Notes under the pieces: model-generated
Told to the model about the DNA's origin: nothing
The model's database searches: none
What the model saw: the letters and a program-made list of their open reading frames with translations, nothing else
Assembly (NCBI GenBank): GCA_035403355.1
Contig: DAONFA010000009.1
Location: forward strand, 1 to 61,051
Length of the DNA: 61,051 nt
Reading direction: 5' to 3'
Source: Candidatus Cloacimonas sp.
GTDB lineage: Bacteria > Cloacimonadota > Cloacimonadia > Cloacimonadales > Cloacimonadaceae
Program-made: the position numbers and the translations under genes
Shown here: in pieces, positions 8,473 to 18,000 of the stretch
Layout: every line of letters begins with the position of its first letter
How positions within the stretch are numbered: position 1 is the first letter of the stretch

Positions 8473-9740
8473 TCTTTAACCTCTATTTTTGTAGTTTTAT
8501 GTATTTTAACTTTGATAATCTGCCTGGAAGTGGTTTGCAAAACCTGTATATTATAAGGCGGAATGCTGATAACCTGTCCCTGATGAGGAATTTTTTCCAG
8601 GCGGTCTAAAATTAAACCAGCTATCGTTTCATAGTCGCCTTCGGGAAGTTCAATGCCATAATCATCAGCCAGTTTATCAATTTCGGTATCCCCGGCTACC
8701 AGCCAGGTATTAAGTCCAACCTTTTGAACAGCATTTTCATCTTCGTCGGTATCATATTCATCTTCAATATCCCCCACGATTTCTTCCAGAATATCTTCCA
8801 TAGTTACAATTCCTGCCGTCCCTCCGAAAGAATCAACAATAATAGCCATACTGCGCTGTTTGGTTTGCATTTCTTTCAAAAGCACATCCAAATCTACATT
8901 TTCAGGCACAAAAAGCGGCTCGTGAATAATATCGCCAGCCGTCATTTCGGGAGTGCAATCCTTCTTCAGGATATCAAAAATAATTAAAATCCCGATTATA
9001 TCATCAATATTATTGCGGTAAACTGGATAGCGGGTAAAACCCTCTTTACGGGCAAGATTGATTACTTCTGAAAGAGGGGTCTTTTCTTGAACGGCAATTA
9101 TATCCGTGCGCGGAACCATAACATTTCCGGCATCCAATTCAGTAAAATCCAATGCGTCTTCAATCATTTCCATCTGGTTATCTTCCGTTGCTCCGTTAGC
9201 TGCCTCGGAAAGCAAAAAAGAAAGGTCATCTTTGGTTAAATAATCATACTGATAACCCTCTTCCAGTTTCAGCAGTTTGCGCAGGAAGTTATTCAACCAA
9301 GTAACAATCATTACAAAGGGCTTAAGTAAATAATAGAAAAACTGCAATAAAGGAAATAATAAAGGTATAAGAGTTTCGGCATTATCCCGAAAAATGGCTT
9401 TGGGAGCTATCTCTCCAAATATCAGAACTACTATCCCCACCACCAGAGAAGTGTAACGCGCATCAAAAACAGGAGAAAGAAGACGATTAACCAAATAGGT
9501 GGAAAGCGAAGCCATTATTACATTGGAGATGTTATTGCCAATTAAAGTAGTGCCTAAAAATTTATCGGGCTGACGCACAAACTGTAAAATGGCTGCTTTG
9601 CTTTTACTCTTTTTTGCCTCCTGCTCCAGTTTGATTTGGTCTATGGAAAGCATACCTGTTTCCAAACCGGCAAATAAAAAACATAACAGCAGAAAAAAAA
9701 GGATTACTACCAGGATCAGAACAATCTGAGCCAAAGTCAT
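8469..9740 (-). CDS. CNNM/CorC (HlyC) family transporter
   Basis: A 423-residue membrane protein with the standard order of the family: an N-terminal DUF21/CNNM region with three to four membrane helices (residues 1-150, LILVVILFFLLLCFLF at the start), two CBS domains (about 195-320; VMVPRTDIIAVQEKTPL, IIVDSFGGTAGIVTMEDILEEIVG), then a small CorC/HlyC C-terminal domain (LVAGDTEIDKL). Members act in magnesium or cobalt export and membrane integrity; the old name hemolysin C is misleading. The start codon immediately follows the prfA stop (TAA-ATG), and the stop overlaps the ftcD start, so it is translationally coupled on both sides. Confidence 0.92.
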   Translation of the reverse strand: MTLAQIVLILVVILFFLLLCFLFAGLETGMLSIDQIKLEQEAKKSKSKAAILQFVRQPDKFLGTTLIGNNISNVIMASLSTYLVNRLLSPVFDARYTSLVVGIVVLIFGEIAPKAIFRDNAETLIPLLFPLLQFFYYLLKPFVMIVTWLNNFLRKLLKLEEGYQYDYLTKDDLSFLLSEAANGATEDNQMEMIEDALDFTELDAGNVMVPRTDIIAVQEKTPLSEVINLARKEGFTRYPVYRNNIDDIIGILIIFDILKKDCTPEMTAGDIIHEPLFVPENVDLDVLLKEMQTKQRSMAIIVDSFGGTAGIVTMEDILEEIVGDIEDEYDTDEDENAVQKVGLNTWLVAGDTEIDKLADDYGIELPEGDYETIAGLILDRLEKIPHQGQVISIPPYNIQVLQTTSRQIIKVKIHKTTKIEVKE

Positions 9741-10808
9741 TTATGTGTTCACCTTTTCGTTTCTCCAGGCAATGCGTAATGCCTGAATAAACTCTTCAAT
9801 ATTTCCTGCCAAAAAGGAATCTAAACTGTAGCTTGTCAAGTTAATTCTATGGTCTGTAACCCTGGATTGAGGAAAATTGTAGGTTCTGATTTTAGCACTG
9901 CGATCACCTGTAGAAACCTGTGCTTTGCGCGCTGTGGCAATTTCCTGTTCCTGACGGCTTATTTCGGCATCCAGTAAACGACTGCGCAAAACCTTCAACG
10001 CCTTGGCTTTGTTTTTGATTTGGGATTTTTCGTCCTGACAGGTAACTACGATTCCGGTTGGCAAATGCGTTATTCTAACCGCAGAATCGGTTGTATTTAC
10101 ACTCTGTCCGCCATGCCCTGTGCTTCTGTAAACATCTATGCGTAAATCACTATCCTGAATGTCTATATCTATATCTTCCGCTTCCGGTAAAACGGCAACC
10201 GTAACTGCCGAAGTATGAATTCTACCCGAGGATTCAGTTACCGGAATACGCTGCACTCTATGCACGCCACTTTCAAAACGCATCAGGGAATAGACATCTT
10301 TACCGCTAAGCTGAAAAACGATTTCCTTGTAGCCGCCAAGTTCTGTTTCGTTCATTGAAATCACTTCCAATTTCCAACCTTTCAATTCCGCAAAGTGGCT
10401 ATACATTCTAAATAAATCGGCAACAAAAAGAGCTGCTTCTTCCCCTCCTGTTCCGGCACGGATTTCAATAATGGCATTTTTGGAATCGTTGGGATCAGAA
10501 GGAATAAGCAAATCCCTCAGTTTCAGTTCTACCTGCTCCAGCTGTTGCTGTAAAGAGGTATCCTCTTCTTTAATTAGAGCAAGCATTTCCGGGTCGTTTT
10601 CCGTTTTCTCCAGTTCTTTAACTTCCGCCAGGTGTTTTTCCAGCTTCTGATATTGTTTCCAAACGGTATTAATTTCTTTAAGTTCTTTAAAGCGTCTTAA
10701 ACAATCCCGATATTTTTTGGCATCGCTAATAATGGCAGGATTGCTTATTTGTTCCTGCAATTCCTGCAGTTCTTTTTCCTGGTTTTCCAGTTTTTCTGTG
10801 GGTAGCAA
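9741..10808 (-). CDS. prfA: Peptide chain release factor 1
   Basis: A 355-residue class I release factor that recognises UAA and UAG. The GGQ hydrolysis motif is in STGHGGQSVNTTDSAVRIT and the codon-reading tripeptide is PVT in RIPVTESSGRIHTSA, i.e. RF1 rather than RF2 (SPF). The preceding GTGGEEAALF is also diagnostic. The start is TTG at 10808, with GAGGAA at the end of the upstream gene serving as ribosome binding site. It lies 8 bp after the DUF1385 gene and abuts the CorC-like gene. No prmC (the usual methylase partner) follows it here. Confidence 0.97.
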   Translation of the reverse strand: MLPTEKLENQEKELQELQEQISNPAIISDAKKYRDCLRRFKELKEINTVWKQYQKLEKHLAEVKELEKTENDPEMLALIKEEDTSLQQQLEQVELKLRDLLIPSDPNDSKNAIIEIRAGTGGEEAALFVADLFRMYSHFAELKGWKLEVISMNETELGGYKEIVFQLSGKDVYSLMRFESGVHRVQRIPVTESSGRIHTSAVTVAVLPEAEDIDIDIQDSDLRIDVYRSTGHGGQSVNTTDSAVRITHLPTGIVVTCQDEKSQIKNKAKALKVLRSRLLDAEISRQEQEIATARKAQVSTGDRSAKIRTYNFPQSRVTDHRINLTSYSLDSFLAGNIEEFIQALRIAWRNEKVNT

Positions 10809-10815
10809 GGTGTTT

Positions 10816-11790
10816 TTATTCCTCTACTATAGTTACATTATGTTCACTTAAATCCATATCCAGAGCAGCTTTCATTGCTACCAAACCAATTTCTATCATC
10901 TCGTTATCCGGGGGCTGGGTAGTAATATGCTGTAAAGCCATTCCGGGAACGGTTAACAGTTTTACTACAGGATGATTCAGATTTTTACCGGAAAATTTCA
11001 GCACTTCATAAGAAACGCCTGAGATGAGAGGAAGCAATAAGATATGATAACCCAAACGCAAATAAACCGGCACAGGGGAATGTAATATATAAGCCGAAAC
11101 CAAAGTATCTACAATAGAAAATATAAGAATGCTGATTAAGAGGACAAAAAAGATGAAACTGGTGCCACAACGGGGATGAATTGTTGACCAATTCTGTATC
11201 TTCTCAATTTCCAAAGGACAATTATGTTCATAAGCATTCACATTTTTATGCTCCGCCCCATGATAGCGAAAAAGGCGTTTTATATCCTTCATCAGGGAAA
11301 TCAGATAAACATAGAGCACAAAAAAGACAATCCTGATAGCTCCCGCAAAAAGATTAAATAAAACATCCTTGCGGGCAAGATGCATCCAGTCCGCAAGCTT
11401 ATAAGGTAACCAGCCGAAAAGCAAAAAAGCTAAACCGAAAGCTACAATGTAACTGATAATATTTGCCGTATTTTCTGCGGTCTTACTGTGTTTTTTCACT
11501 TTTTTGCCTTGGCTTGCTTCTTCCGCCAGCAAATCCAGTTCAAAACGATTAGCAGAAAAGGTGAGGGTCTTTATTCCAATTATCATCATCTCAATCAACG
11601 AGATGAAACCCCGGATTATTGGTAAACCGAGGAATTTCTTCTTTTGCGTGATACTGATGAACGAGGTCTGCAGAAGTTCTATCCTGCCATCTTTTCTCCG
11701 TATGGCGGTTGCCAGTTTTTCCGGACCGCGCATCATTACCCCTTCTATAACTGCTTGCCCGCCAACACTTATTTCTTTCTTTTCCTGCAT
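10816..11790 (-). CDS. DUF1385 integral membrane protein
   Basis: A membrane protein of 324 residues with the DUF1385 hallmark VGGQAVIEGVMMRGPEKLA at its start, several membrane helices (around residues 100-165 and 200-260), and a conserved RLFRYHGAEHKNVNAYE loop with FHPRCGTSF-like histidines and cysteines (TIHPRCGTSFIFF). Family members (YqhQ type) have no proven function. An earlier in-frame ATG at 11817 exists, but the ATG at 11790 has a good AGGAG four bases upstream and matches the usual N terminus, so it is preferred. The region between 11790 and rpmE then holds a hairpin (11811-11850). Neighbours rpmE and prfA are the common companions of this family. Confidence 0.9.
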   Translation of the reverse strand: MQEKKEISVGGQAVIEGVMMRGPEKLATAIRRKDGRIELLQTSFISITQKKKFLGLPIIRGFISLIEMMIIGIKTLTFSANRFELDLLAEEASQGKKVKKHSKTAENTANIISYIVAFGLAFLLFGWLPYKLADWMHLARKDVLFNLFAGAIRIVFFVLYVYLISLMKDIKRLFRYHGAEHKNVNAYEHNCPLEIEKIQNWSTIHPRCGTSFIFFVLLISILIFSIVDTLVSAYILHSPVPVYLRLGYHILLLPLISGVSYEVLKFSGKNLNHPVVKLLTVPGMALQHITTQPPDNEMIEIGLVAMKAALDMDLSEHNVTIVEE

Positions 11791-11806
11791 TTTTCTCCTA
11801 AGATAG

Positions 11807-11850
11807 AAAAACGCCATTTCTCCGACTTCTGAAAACGGATAAAATGGCGT
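11807..11850 (-). terminator. Hairpin after rpmE, possible leaky terminator
   Basis: On the minus strand, ACGCCATTT (11842-11850) pairs with AAATGGCGT (11811-11819) and is followed by a short T run at 11807-11810. It lies downstream of rpmE and just upstream of the preferred DUF1385 start. It would allow rpmE to be expressed above the rest of the run. The loop is long (22 nt) and the T run short, so efficiency is uncertain. Confidence 0.5.
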
Positions 11851-11867
11851 AAATCGGGTGTAAAACC

Positions 11868-12077
11868 CTAATTATCTTGTTTAAGGTTATATTTCTTGTT
11901 AAATTTCTCTACCCTACCGGCTGTATCAATAATCTTCTGCTTTCCTGTATAGAATGGATGGCAAGCATTGCAAATTTCTACTTGCAATTTATCTTTTGTG
12001 CTCCGGGTTTGAAATGTATTTCCACAGGCACAGGTTACTGTAACCATATCGTATTTGGGATGAATTCCTTTCTTCAT
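11868..12077 (-). CDS. rpmE: 50S ribosomal protein L31, zinc-binding type
   Basis: A 69-residue ribosomal protein of the large subunit. The start MKKGIHPKYDMVTVTC and the four zinc ligands C16, C18, C36 and C39 (CAC ... CNAC) mark it as the C+ form, which holds zinc and can be replaced by a C- paralogue under zinc limitation. The start has AAGGAG ten bases upstream. It is the first gene of the run leading to ftcD. A zinc ABC transporter is also in this window (44719-47162), but nothing here shows a shared regulator. Confidence 0.97.
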   Translation of the reverse strand: MKKGIHPKYDMVTVTCACGNTFQTRSTKDKLQVEICNACHPFYTGKQKIIDTAGRVEKFNKKYNLKQDN

Positions 12078-12187
12078 TTATCTTCTTCTCCTTGTTTATA
12101 AAACAATACGAATAACCATAAATTTGGCTGGCTAAATTATGTCAATATAAAAAGTCAGGGAGGGTTGAGGGATTTATTCTGTATTCC

Positions 12188-12215
12188 TTGTTTGGTCTGA
12201 AAATTGCTTTATACT
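12188..12215 (+). promoter_or_regulatory. Possible promoter of the M14 carboxypeptidase gene
   Basis: TTGTTT at 12188-12193, a 16-bp spacer and TATACT at 12210-12215. Two small hairpins follow in the leader (GAGGA/TCCTC near 12225-12240 and GGGG/CCCC with GCT/AGC inside at 12254-12272). The ribosome binding site GAAGGAAG precedes the ATG at 12295. Confidence 0.45.
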
Positions 12216-12294
12216 GTATAGTTGGAGGACGCTGTTCCTCTGCTAAAAAAATAGGGGTGCTTTAGCGAGCCCCAAATACACGAAGGAAGTTACA

Positions 12295-14589
12295 ATGAAG
12301 ATTGCGTTTTACACGATATTATACAGCATCCTGTTATTACCTGCATTATTAAGTGCTACTCTGCCTACCTGTTATTATACTTATAATCAGATTTACACTT
12401 TATTGCAAAGTTATGAACAGGCATATCCAGAAATAGCCAAACTTTATACTATCGGTTATTCTCAACAGGAGCATATTCCGATTTACGCAATGAGGATATC
12501 AGATAATGTGGAAGTGAATGAAGATGAGCCAGCTTTGCTTTTTACCGGTCAAGTTCATGCGGAAGAAGTTTTGGGAGTGCAAACCACGATGGCTAATATT
12601 GCCGAAATTTTAACTAATCATAATCAATACCCTTATTGGCAATGGATTGCCCAGCTTGACCTGTGGTTTATTCCTACTCTCAATCCTGAAGGGCATAATG
12701 TAGTAACAGCAAATCTGGATGTTTCCTACCGTAAGAATAAAAGGGATAACAATAACAACGGCATTTTTGATTTTAATCCGGTAACCGGTAGGGATATTGA
12801 CGGTGTAGATATAAACCGCAATTTTGCCTTTAACTGGGTGCATGGTGATACTCTTTATTGTCCGGTGGGAGATGAAGTTTTTGATTATTATCGCGGTCCT
12901 GCATCAATGAGTGAAAGTGAAATAATTGGATTTCAGCAGCTTTGCGAGCAATACAAATTTATCTATGCGGTCTGCTGGCATTCTTCGCGCGGAGGTGGTT
13001 TATCGGAAAAGCTTTACTATCCTTTTAACTGGAAAAATGTTCGTCCCAGTCCCGACCTGAATTTTACTGCCTCTATTGCTACAGGTTTTGCTTCTCAAAT
13101 TCTCAAACAGGATGGCACGGGAACTTATCAGGCATACCCTAATTTGAGTCGTCAGGGTGCCTTTCACGATTGGCTGTATCAGCAATATGGTACAATCGCT
13201 CTTTTAGTAGAATGTGGAACCAGAGATATTCAACCGGATTCTACAGTTATGGTTGGAACCGTGCAGCGTTGCAGCAATGGAGTTCGCTGGTTGATTAACC
13301 GGGCTTTAATGATTAGTTCGGCAGTTCCTTCTTCTTCTATGCTTACGGGAACAGTTACTGCCAATGGCGTTCCTGTAGAGGCAGAAATCATTATTCAGCA
13401 ACACAGCGCTCCCTGGTTTCGTCCCAGAACTTCTTTTGCCCAAACAGGCAAATTCTATCGTCCTATTGCCAGTGGTTCTTACACCGTTATAGCCCGGAAA
13501 AAGGGTTATTACGATAAGGTTATCAATAATCAGATAGTTAATAACGGTAACTGGACTCCCATTCAGATAAATCTTGAGCCAAAACCTGCGGCTACTTTAA
13601 GAATTGGAGTTCGTAGCGGTGCAGAACCTCTTTCTGCCAGAGTTATTATCGGTGATGTTTTTCCTGATACTCTTTGGGTAAACGGTTTTGCCAACCTGAA
13701 TACTTACGCGGGAGAATATCCTGTCCAGATTTATGCTTCGGGTTATACACCTTATATCGGAACCGTAAATCTGGCAGCAGGGCATAATCATTTGGAGTTT
13801 AACCTTAGTGCCTCAACTACTGTTTTCACTGAGGACTGGGAAAACGGAAGCTCTGCCTGGGAAATTAACGGACCTTGGAAAGTGCAAAATCAGATTGCCG
13901 CTAATGGATATGCCATCACAGATAGCATTGGGGGAAACGGTTTTTACGCTATAAACTGCGATGTTTGGATTAAGACCATCAACCCTATACTGATTCCCGC
14001 AACCAATAACACCTGGCTAATTTTCGATTCCCATCTATATACAGAATGGAATTATGACCCTTGCCGCATTGAGGTTTCTCTGGACAATGAACAGTGGCAG
14101 GAAATTTGGACTAAATCGGGGCAGTGGGATACTTTTAGAAAGGAATTTGTTTCTTTAGCAGATTATACCGGTCAAGCGGTCTATTTTCGTTTTCGCTTAA
14201 CTGATTCCTCCAATGATATTGATTTAACCGATCCGGGGTGGACACTGGATAACATTTTAATTGTTAGCGGAACGGCTGTGGATGTTTCCGATCCCAATAA
14301 TGCCATTGTTCCGATTACTCTGCTCTATAAAAATTATCCCAATCCTTTTAATCCTGAAACCACTCTCAGTTTCACCTTAGCAAAAAGCGGCAGAGCAATT
14401 TTGAAGATATACAATCTGCGGGGACAGGAAATTAAGACACTGGTAAACGAGGATTTGGCAAAAGGCGATTACCGCTATGTGTGGAATGGAAAAGATTATG
14501 CCGATCGCACCGTTGGTAATGGAGTTTATTTTTATTCCTTAAGTGCTGAAGGCAAAGTACAAACCCGCAAGATGTTGCTTCTGAAGTAA
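12295..14589 (+). CDS. Secreted M14 zinc carboxypeptidase with C-terminal sorting domain
   Basis: A 764-residue exported peptidase. Order: signal peptide (1-21); M14 catalytic domain (about 25-345) with zinc motif HAEE in TGQVHAEEVLGV, the arginine/asparagine loop DGVDINRNFAF, the third ligand in VCWHSSRGG and the catalytic Glu in ALLVECGTRD; a carboxypeptidase-regulatory-like beta domain (about 350-420) and possibly a second (425-505); a jelly-roll type domain (about 510-655, DWENGSSAWEINGPW); and a sorting domain (YPNPFNPETTLSF, IYNLRGQEIKTL). It should trim C-terminal residues from proteins outside the cell, in keeping with amino-acid fermentation. A second, shorter M14 protein is at 43605-44633. 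Confidence 0.93.
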   Translation: MKIAFYTILYSILLLPALLSATLPTCYYTYNQIYTLLQSYEQAYPEIAKLYTIGYSQQEHIPIYAMRISDNVEVNEDEPALLFTGQVHAEEVLGVQTTMANIAEILTNHNQYPYWQWIAQLDLWFIPTLNPEGHNVVTANLDVSYRKNKRDNNNNGIFDFNPVTGRDIDGVDINRNFAFNWVHGDTLYCPVGDEVFDYYRGPASMSESEIIGFQQLCEQYKFIYAVCWHSSRGGGLSEKLYYPFNWKNVRPSPDLNFTASIATGFASQILKQDGTGTYQAYPNLSRQGAFHDWLYQQYGTIALLVECGTRDIQPDSTVMVGTVQRCSNGVRWLINRALMISSAVPSSSMLTGTVTANGVPVEAEIIIQQHSAPWFRPRTSFAQTGKFYRPIASGSYTVIARKKGYYDKVINNQIVNNGNWTPIQINLEPKPAATLRIGVRSGAEPLSARVIIGDVFPDTLWVNGFANLNTYAGEYPVQIYASGYTPYIGTVNLAAGHNHLEFNLSASTTVFTEDWENGSSAWEINGPWKVQNQIAANGYAITDSIGGNGFYAINCDVWIKTINPILIPATNNTWLIFDSHLYTEWNYDPCRIEVSLDNEQWQEIWTKSGQWDTFRKEFVSLADYTGQAVYFRFRLTDSSNDIDLTDPGWTLDNILIVSGTAVDVSDPNNAIVPITLLYKNYPNPFNPETTLSFTLAKSGRAILKIYNLRGQEIKTLVNEDLAKGDYRYVWNGKDYADRTVGNGVYFYSLSAEGKVQTRKMLLLK

Positions 14590-14599
14590 TTTTCCGAAG

Positions 14600-15028
14600 G
14601 GCAGATGGCGGAGGGCAGAGAGCCGAGGGCTGAGAGCCGAGGGCTGAGAGAAATAATAGGCCTGGGATGAACAGGATTATAGGGATTTTTGGGATTTGTA
14701 AACTTGAATATGCTTCTATAAATGATATGAACATCCAAGTTTTCCGTTCACCCTTCACCGTTCATTCTCAATTCATTCTCTTTTTCTCTTTGTAAAAAAA
14801 CCTTTCGGTGTCTTCGGTGTCCTCGGTGGCTAAAAAAATCCTATCTCGCCATCTCACCATCTCGCTTAATTCATTCTCCATTCTCAATTCAATCTCTTTT
14901 TCTCTTTTTCTCTTTTTCTCTTTGTAAAAAAATCTATATCGCTATCTCTCTCTTTCCATCTCGCCATCTCGCCATCTCGCCATCTCGCTTAGTTAATTCT
15001 CAACCCTCAATTCAATCTCTTTTTTCTC
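14600..15028. repeat. Composite intergenic repeats between convergent genes
   Basis: This 440-bp space holds: tandem GAGGGCTGAGAGCC units (14605-14652); a GTTCACCCTTCACC tract (14745-14765); TTTTTCTCTTTGT tracts (14775, 14898-14925); one CGGTGTCTTCGGTGTCCTCGGTGGC block (14806-14830); and CATCTCGC units (14845-14995). The order is the reverse complement of that at about 290-480, so it is a second copy of the same composite in the other orientation. No gene is supported. Confidence 0.8.
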
Positions 15029-15030
15029 TT

Positions 15031-18000
15031 TCACTTTTTACTTTCCTCTTCTTCTTTGCCCTGAAGAACTTCCTGCAGGTGTTTGGCAGTTAGTTGAATA
15101 AGGTTTGCCGAACCTGCCTGCTGGAAGCATTTTAGAGCTTTATTCAGTAATTCCACTACCTTTTCTTTTTCATTCAGGTCTTCATAGATTAACGCAAGAT
15201 TAAAATAGCCCTTACCGGTGCCTTCTTTATCTCCAACTTCAGAAGTAAGTTGGATATTTTGGGTATAATATTCAATCGCCAGAGGCAGGTTATTTTCTTT
15301 TCTGGCAACATTACCCAGGTTCCCGTAAGTATGAGCTATACCTTCGTTATCGCCTATTTTTTTCTGCAATTTCAAGTTTTTAATATATAGTGCTTTAGCT
15401 TCGTCTATTTTTCCGGTACTAAATAAAATATCGCCAATGGAATCCTGTTCAAAGGAAATGCCAAAGAGGTCTTTACATTGGCGGGCAATTTTAAGTGCCT
15501 TCCGAAAGTATTTTAGCGCTTCAGGATAGTTGGCATCCTGTAAATAGACATCTCCTATGCCATGTAAAACAACACTTTGGAAAACAAGATTGCCCAGGGA
15601 TTCAAAGATTTTCAAGCTCCGGTGAAAATGGTCTAATGCCTCCTGGTGTTTTCCCATCCGCCTATTTAAAGTTGCCATATCGGAAAGCACTTTGGCAAAA
15701 CCAAAACGGTCATTAATTTTATCGGCAATATTAATGGCTTCCACATAAGCTTTATGGGCTGCATCCAAATTTCCCATCCGGGTGTGCACGATTCCCAATC
15801 CGCTGCTGGCAATGCGTAAAGAGAGATCATCTTTCAGGGCTTTTGCCAGGTCATATTGAAAAAGCAGTGATTTTAGCGCATTCTGATAATGTCCCGTATT
15901 CAATAAATGATTTGCTGATATAGCTTCCAGCTTTAATAACAGATAAAGATAGCGTTTTTGTTCTTCTGTAATTTGCTCTTCCGAAATTTGCTGATAGCGG
16001 GAAAGCAATGTTGCCAGAGAAGGATTTTTAGCTTTAATCTGCAAAGTGTTTGCCGCCTGTTTTTGAAATTCTCTTTCCAAGTTCTTCAGCAAAGCGGAAA
16101 ATTCTTCTATCCGGTATAAACGATAGAGGCAATCCAATTGATACACATTTATTTGTTCTCCATATTTACCGGTAAAGTCGGTTACATTTTTCAGATAATT
16201 GAGAACGCTTTCATAATCTCCGTTCAGGTAATAGATTCTGCAGCGTAGAAAGTGATACTTATTCAGGAGTTCCCAATCAGAAATATCCGCCGGATTGATA
16301 GTATCCAGGTTTTCTTTTGCCACATCCACATCCCCCAAATAGAGCTGTGAATCCACAATACTAAGCACAATATCTATTTTTTCAGCAAGGTCGGTTGAGT
16401 GTTGCAGGGCTATTTGATAATAGTAAATTGCCTCGCTGTGGTTAGATATTTTCTGATTTTGATTGGCAGCCAGCATAGCATAATAAAGCGCTTTTTCTGC
16501 ATTTTCACCCAAGTGATAATGATAGGCAAGCAATTCACTGTGACGAATTGCCAGGGTTCCGTATTTTTCTTCATAAAAAGAGGCAATGCGATTGTGCAGC
16601 GAAACTTTTTCTCCCAGTAAAATAGTGGAATAAACTGCTTGCCGCATTAAGGCATTATTAAAAAGATATTGCACTTCCGGAGATAGTGTTGTTATATCTA
16701 TAATTTCGTTATTTTGCAGTTCCGATATCACCGGCATTATTTCACTTTGGCTAATTCCGCTATGAGTTTCAAAAATCTCATTCAAGGTGAAACCCTTACC
16801 GATGATAGATGCCTTTTTTAATATCTCCTTGGCTTCCCGGCTTAACGATTCATATTTAATCATAAACAGATTTTCCACACTGTAAGGCAGAAGACCTTTA
16901 TTTTGTATCTCCCGGATATTGGATTCCGTTATCAGCATATCGGGATCGGAAAAATGAGACAGTATCTGAGCGCAGAGTTCAATGATGAAACGCGGATTCC
17001 CTCCCGCCAAATTGTATAAATAATCCAATGCCTGAAAAGTAATATTGGGAATTTGGGAACGAATCAGCATAAAGACCTCATCCTGAGTTAAGTTCTGCAG
17101 CTGCAAAAAAACCGTTTTAGCATTTGCTTTTGCCTGATAAACGGCAGGCATTTCGGTTGTGGTTAAAATTAGGGTCTGAGGTTTAATGCTTTCCTCTTCC
17201 AGGCGTTTTTGCAAAATTTGAACCGATAAATCATCCAGCCATTGAATGTTATCCAACAAAACAAGGTCATAATTTTGCATCAGCCGGTTAAGGGAATTTT
17301 GCAAAGAACTAAGTAACAGGTCTATCTTTTTTCCGCTGTCGTCAGTTATGGCTGTGCTCTGATTTTGCAAACCTAAGGCGCTAAAAAGAATCTCAGCATC
17401 GCGTTCTTCCAATGTTTCCCTAATATATGCTTTCAATTTTTCCGGTTCTGCCAAAGGATCACTAAGCTCCATTGCGTTGCTGATAAACTTTCTGTGGAGA
17501 ATTAAAGGATCGTGACGGTTGAATTCATCTAAAACGAGGATTGCTATTTTTTGGTCTGCAGCATAGAACCGGCTTAAAATCTGCCAGCTGAGAAAGGATT
17601 TTCCCGTGCCGTGTTCTCCGGCAATTAACACCTGATTTATTTTCTTTTCCTCAATCTTTTTAATGATATCTGCCGTCACAGCTTGATAGCTAACCTGCTC
17701 TTTATCTTGATACTGCCTTTGATAACTATTTAAAAATTCGGGCAATTCCCGCACGATGCGATAAAAGGACAGTTCTTCTTTTATCCCTTTCACCGTTTCT
17801 TTACGCAGAAATTGCACTTCAAAACGACTCTGAGCACTGAAAAGAATATCTTCTGTAAAAACAATCTGACCATATTCTGCCGCTGTCATTAACCGCGCTG
17901 CAACATTCACTCCGTTGCCGATGATGCCATATTCACCGCGTCTTTTGCCTCCTAAAACTCCGGCATAAAGATTGCTGTAGGTAAGCCCGATTTTAGCTTT

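Noticed and set aside
10816..11817. Start of the DUF1385 gene at ATG 11817
   Set aside because: That start would put the gene inside a hairpin and has no ribosome binding site; ATG 11790 has AGGAG and fits the family.
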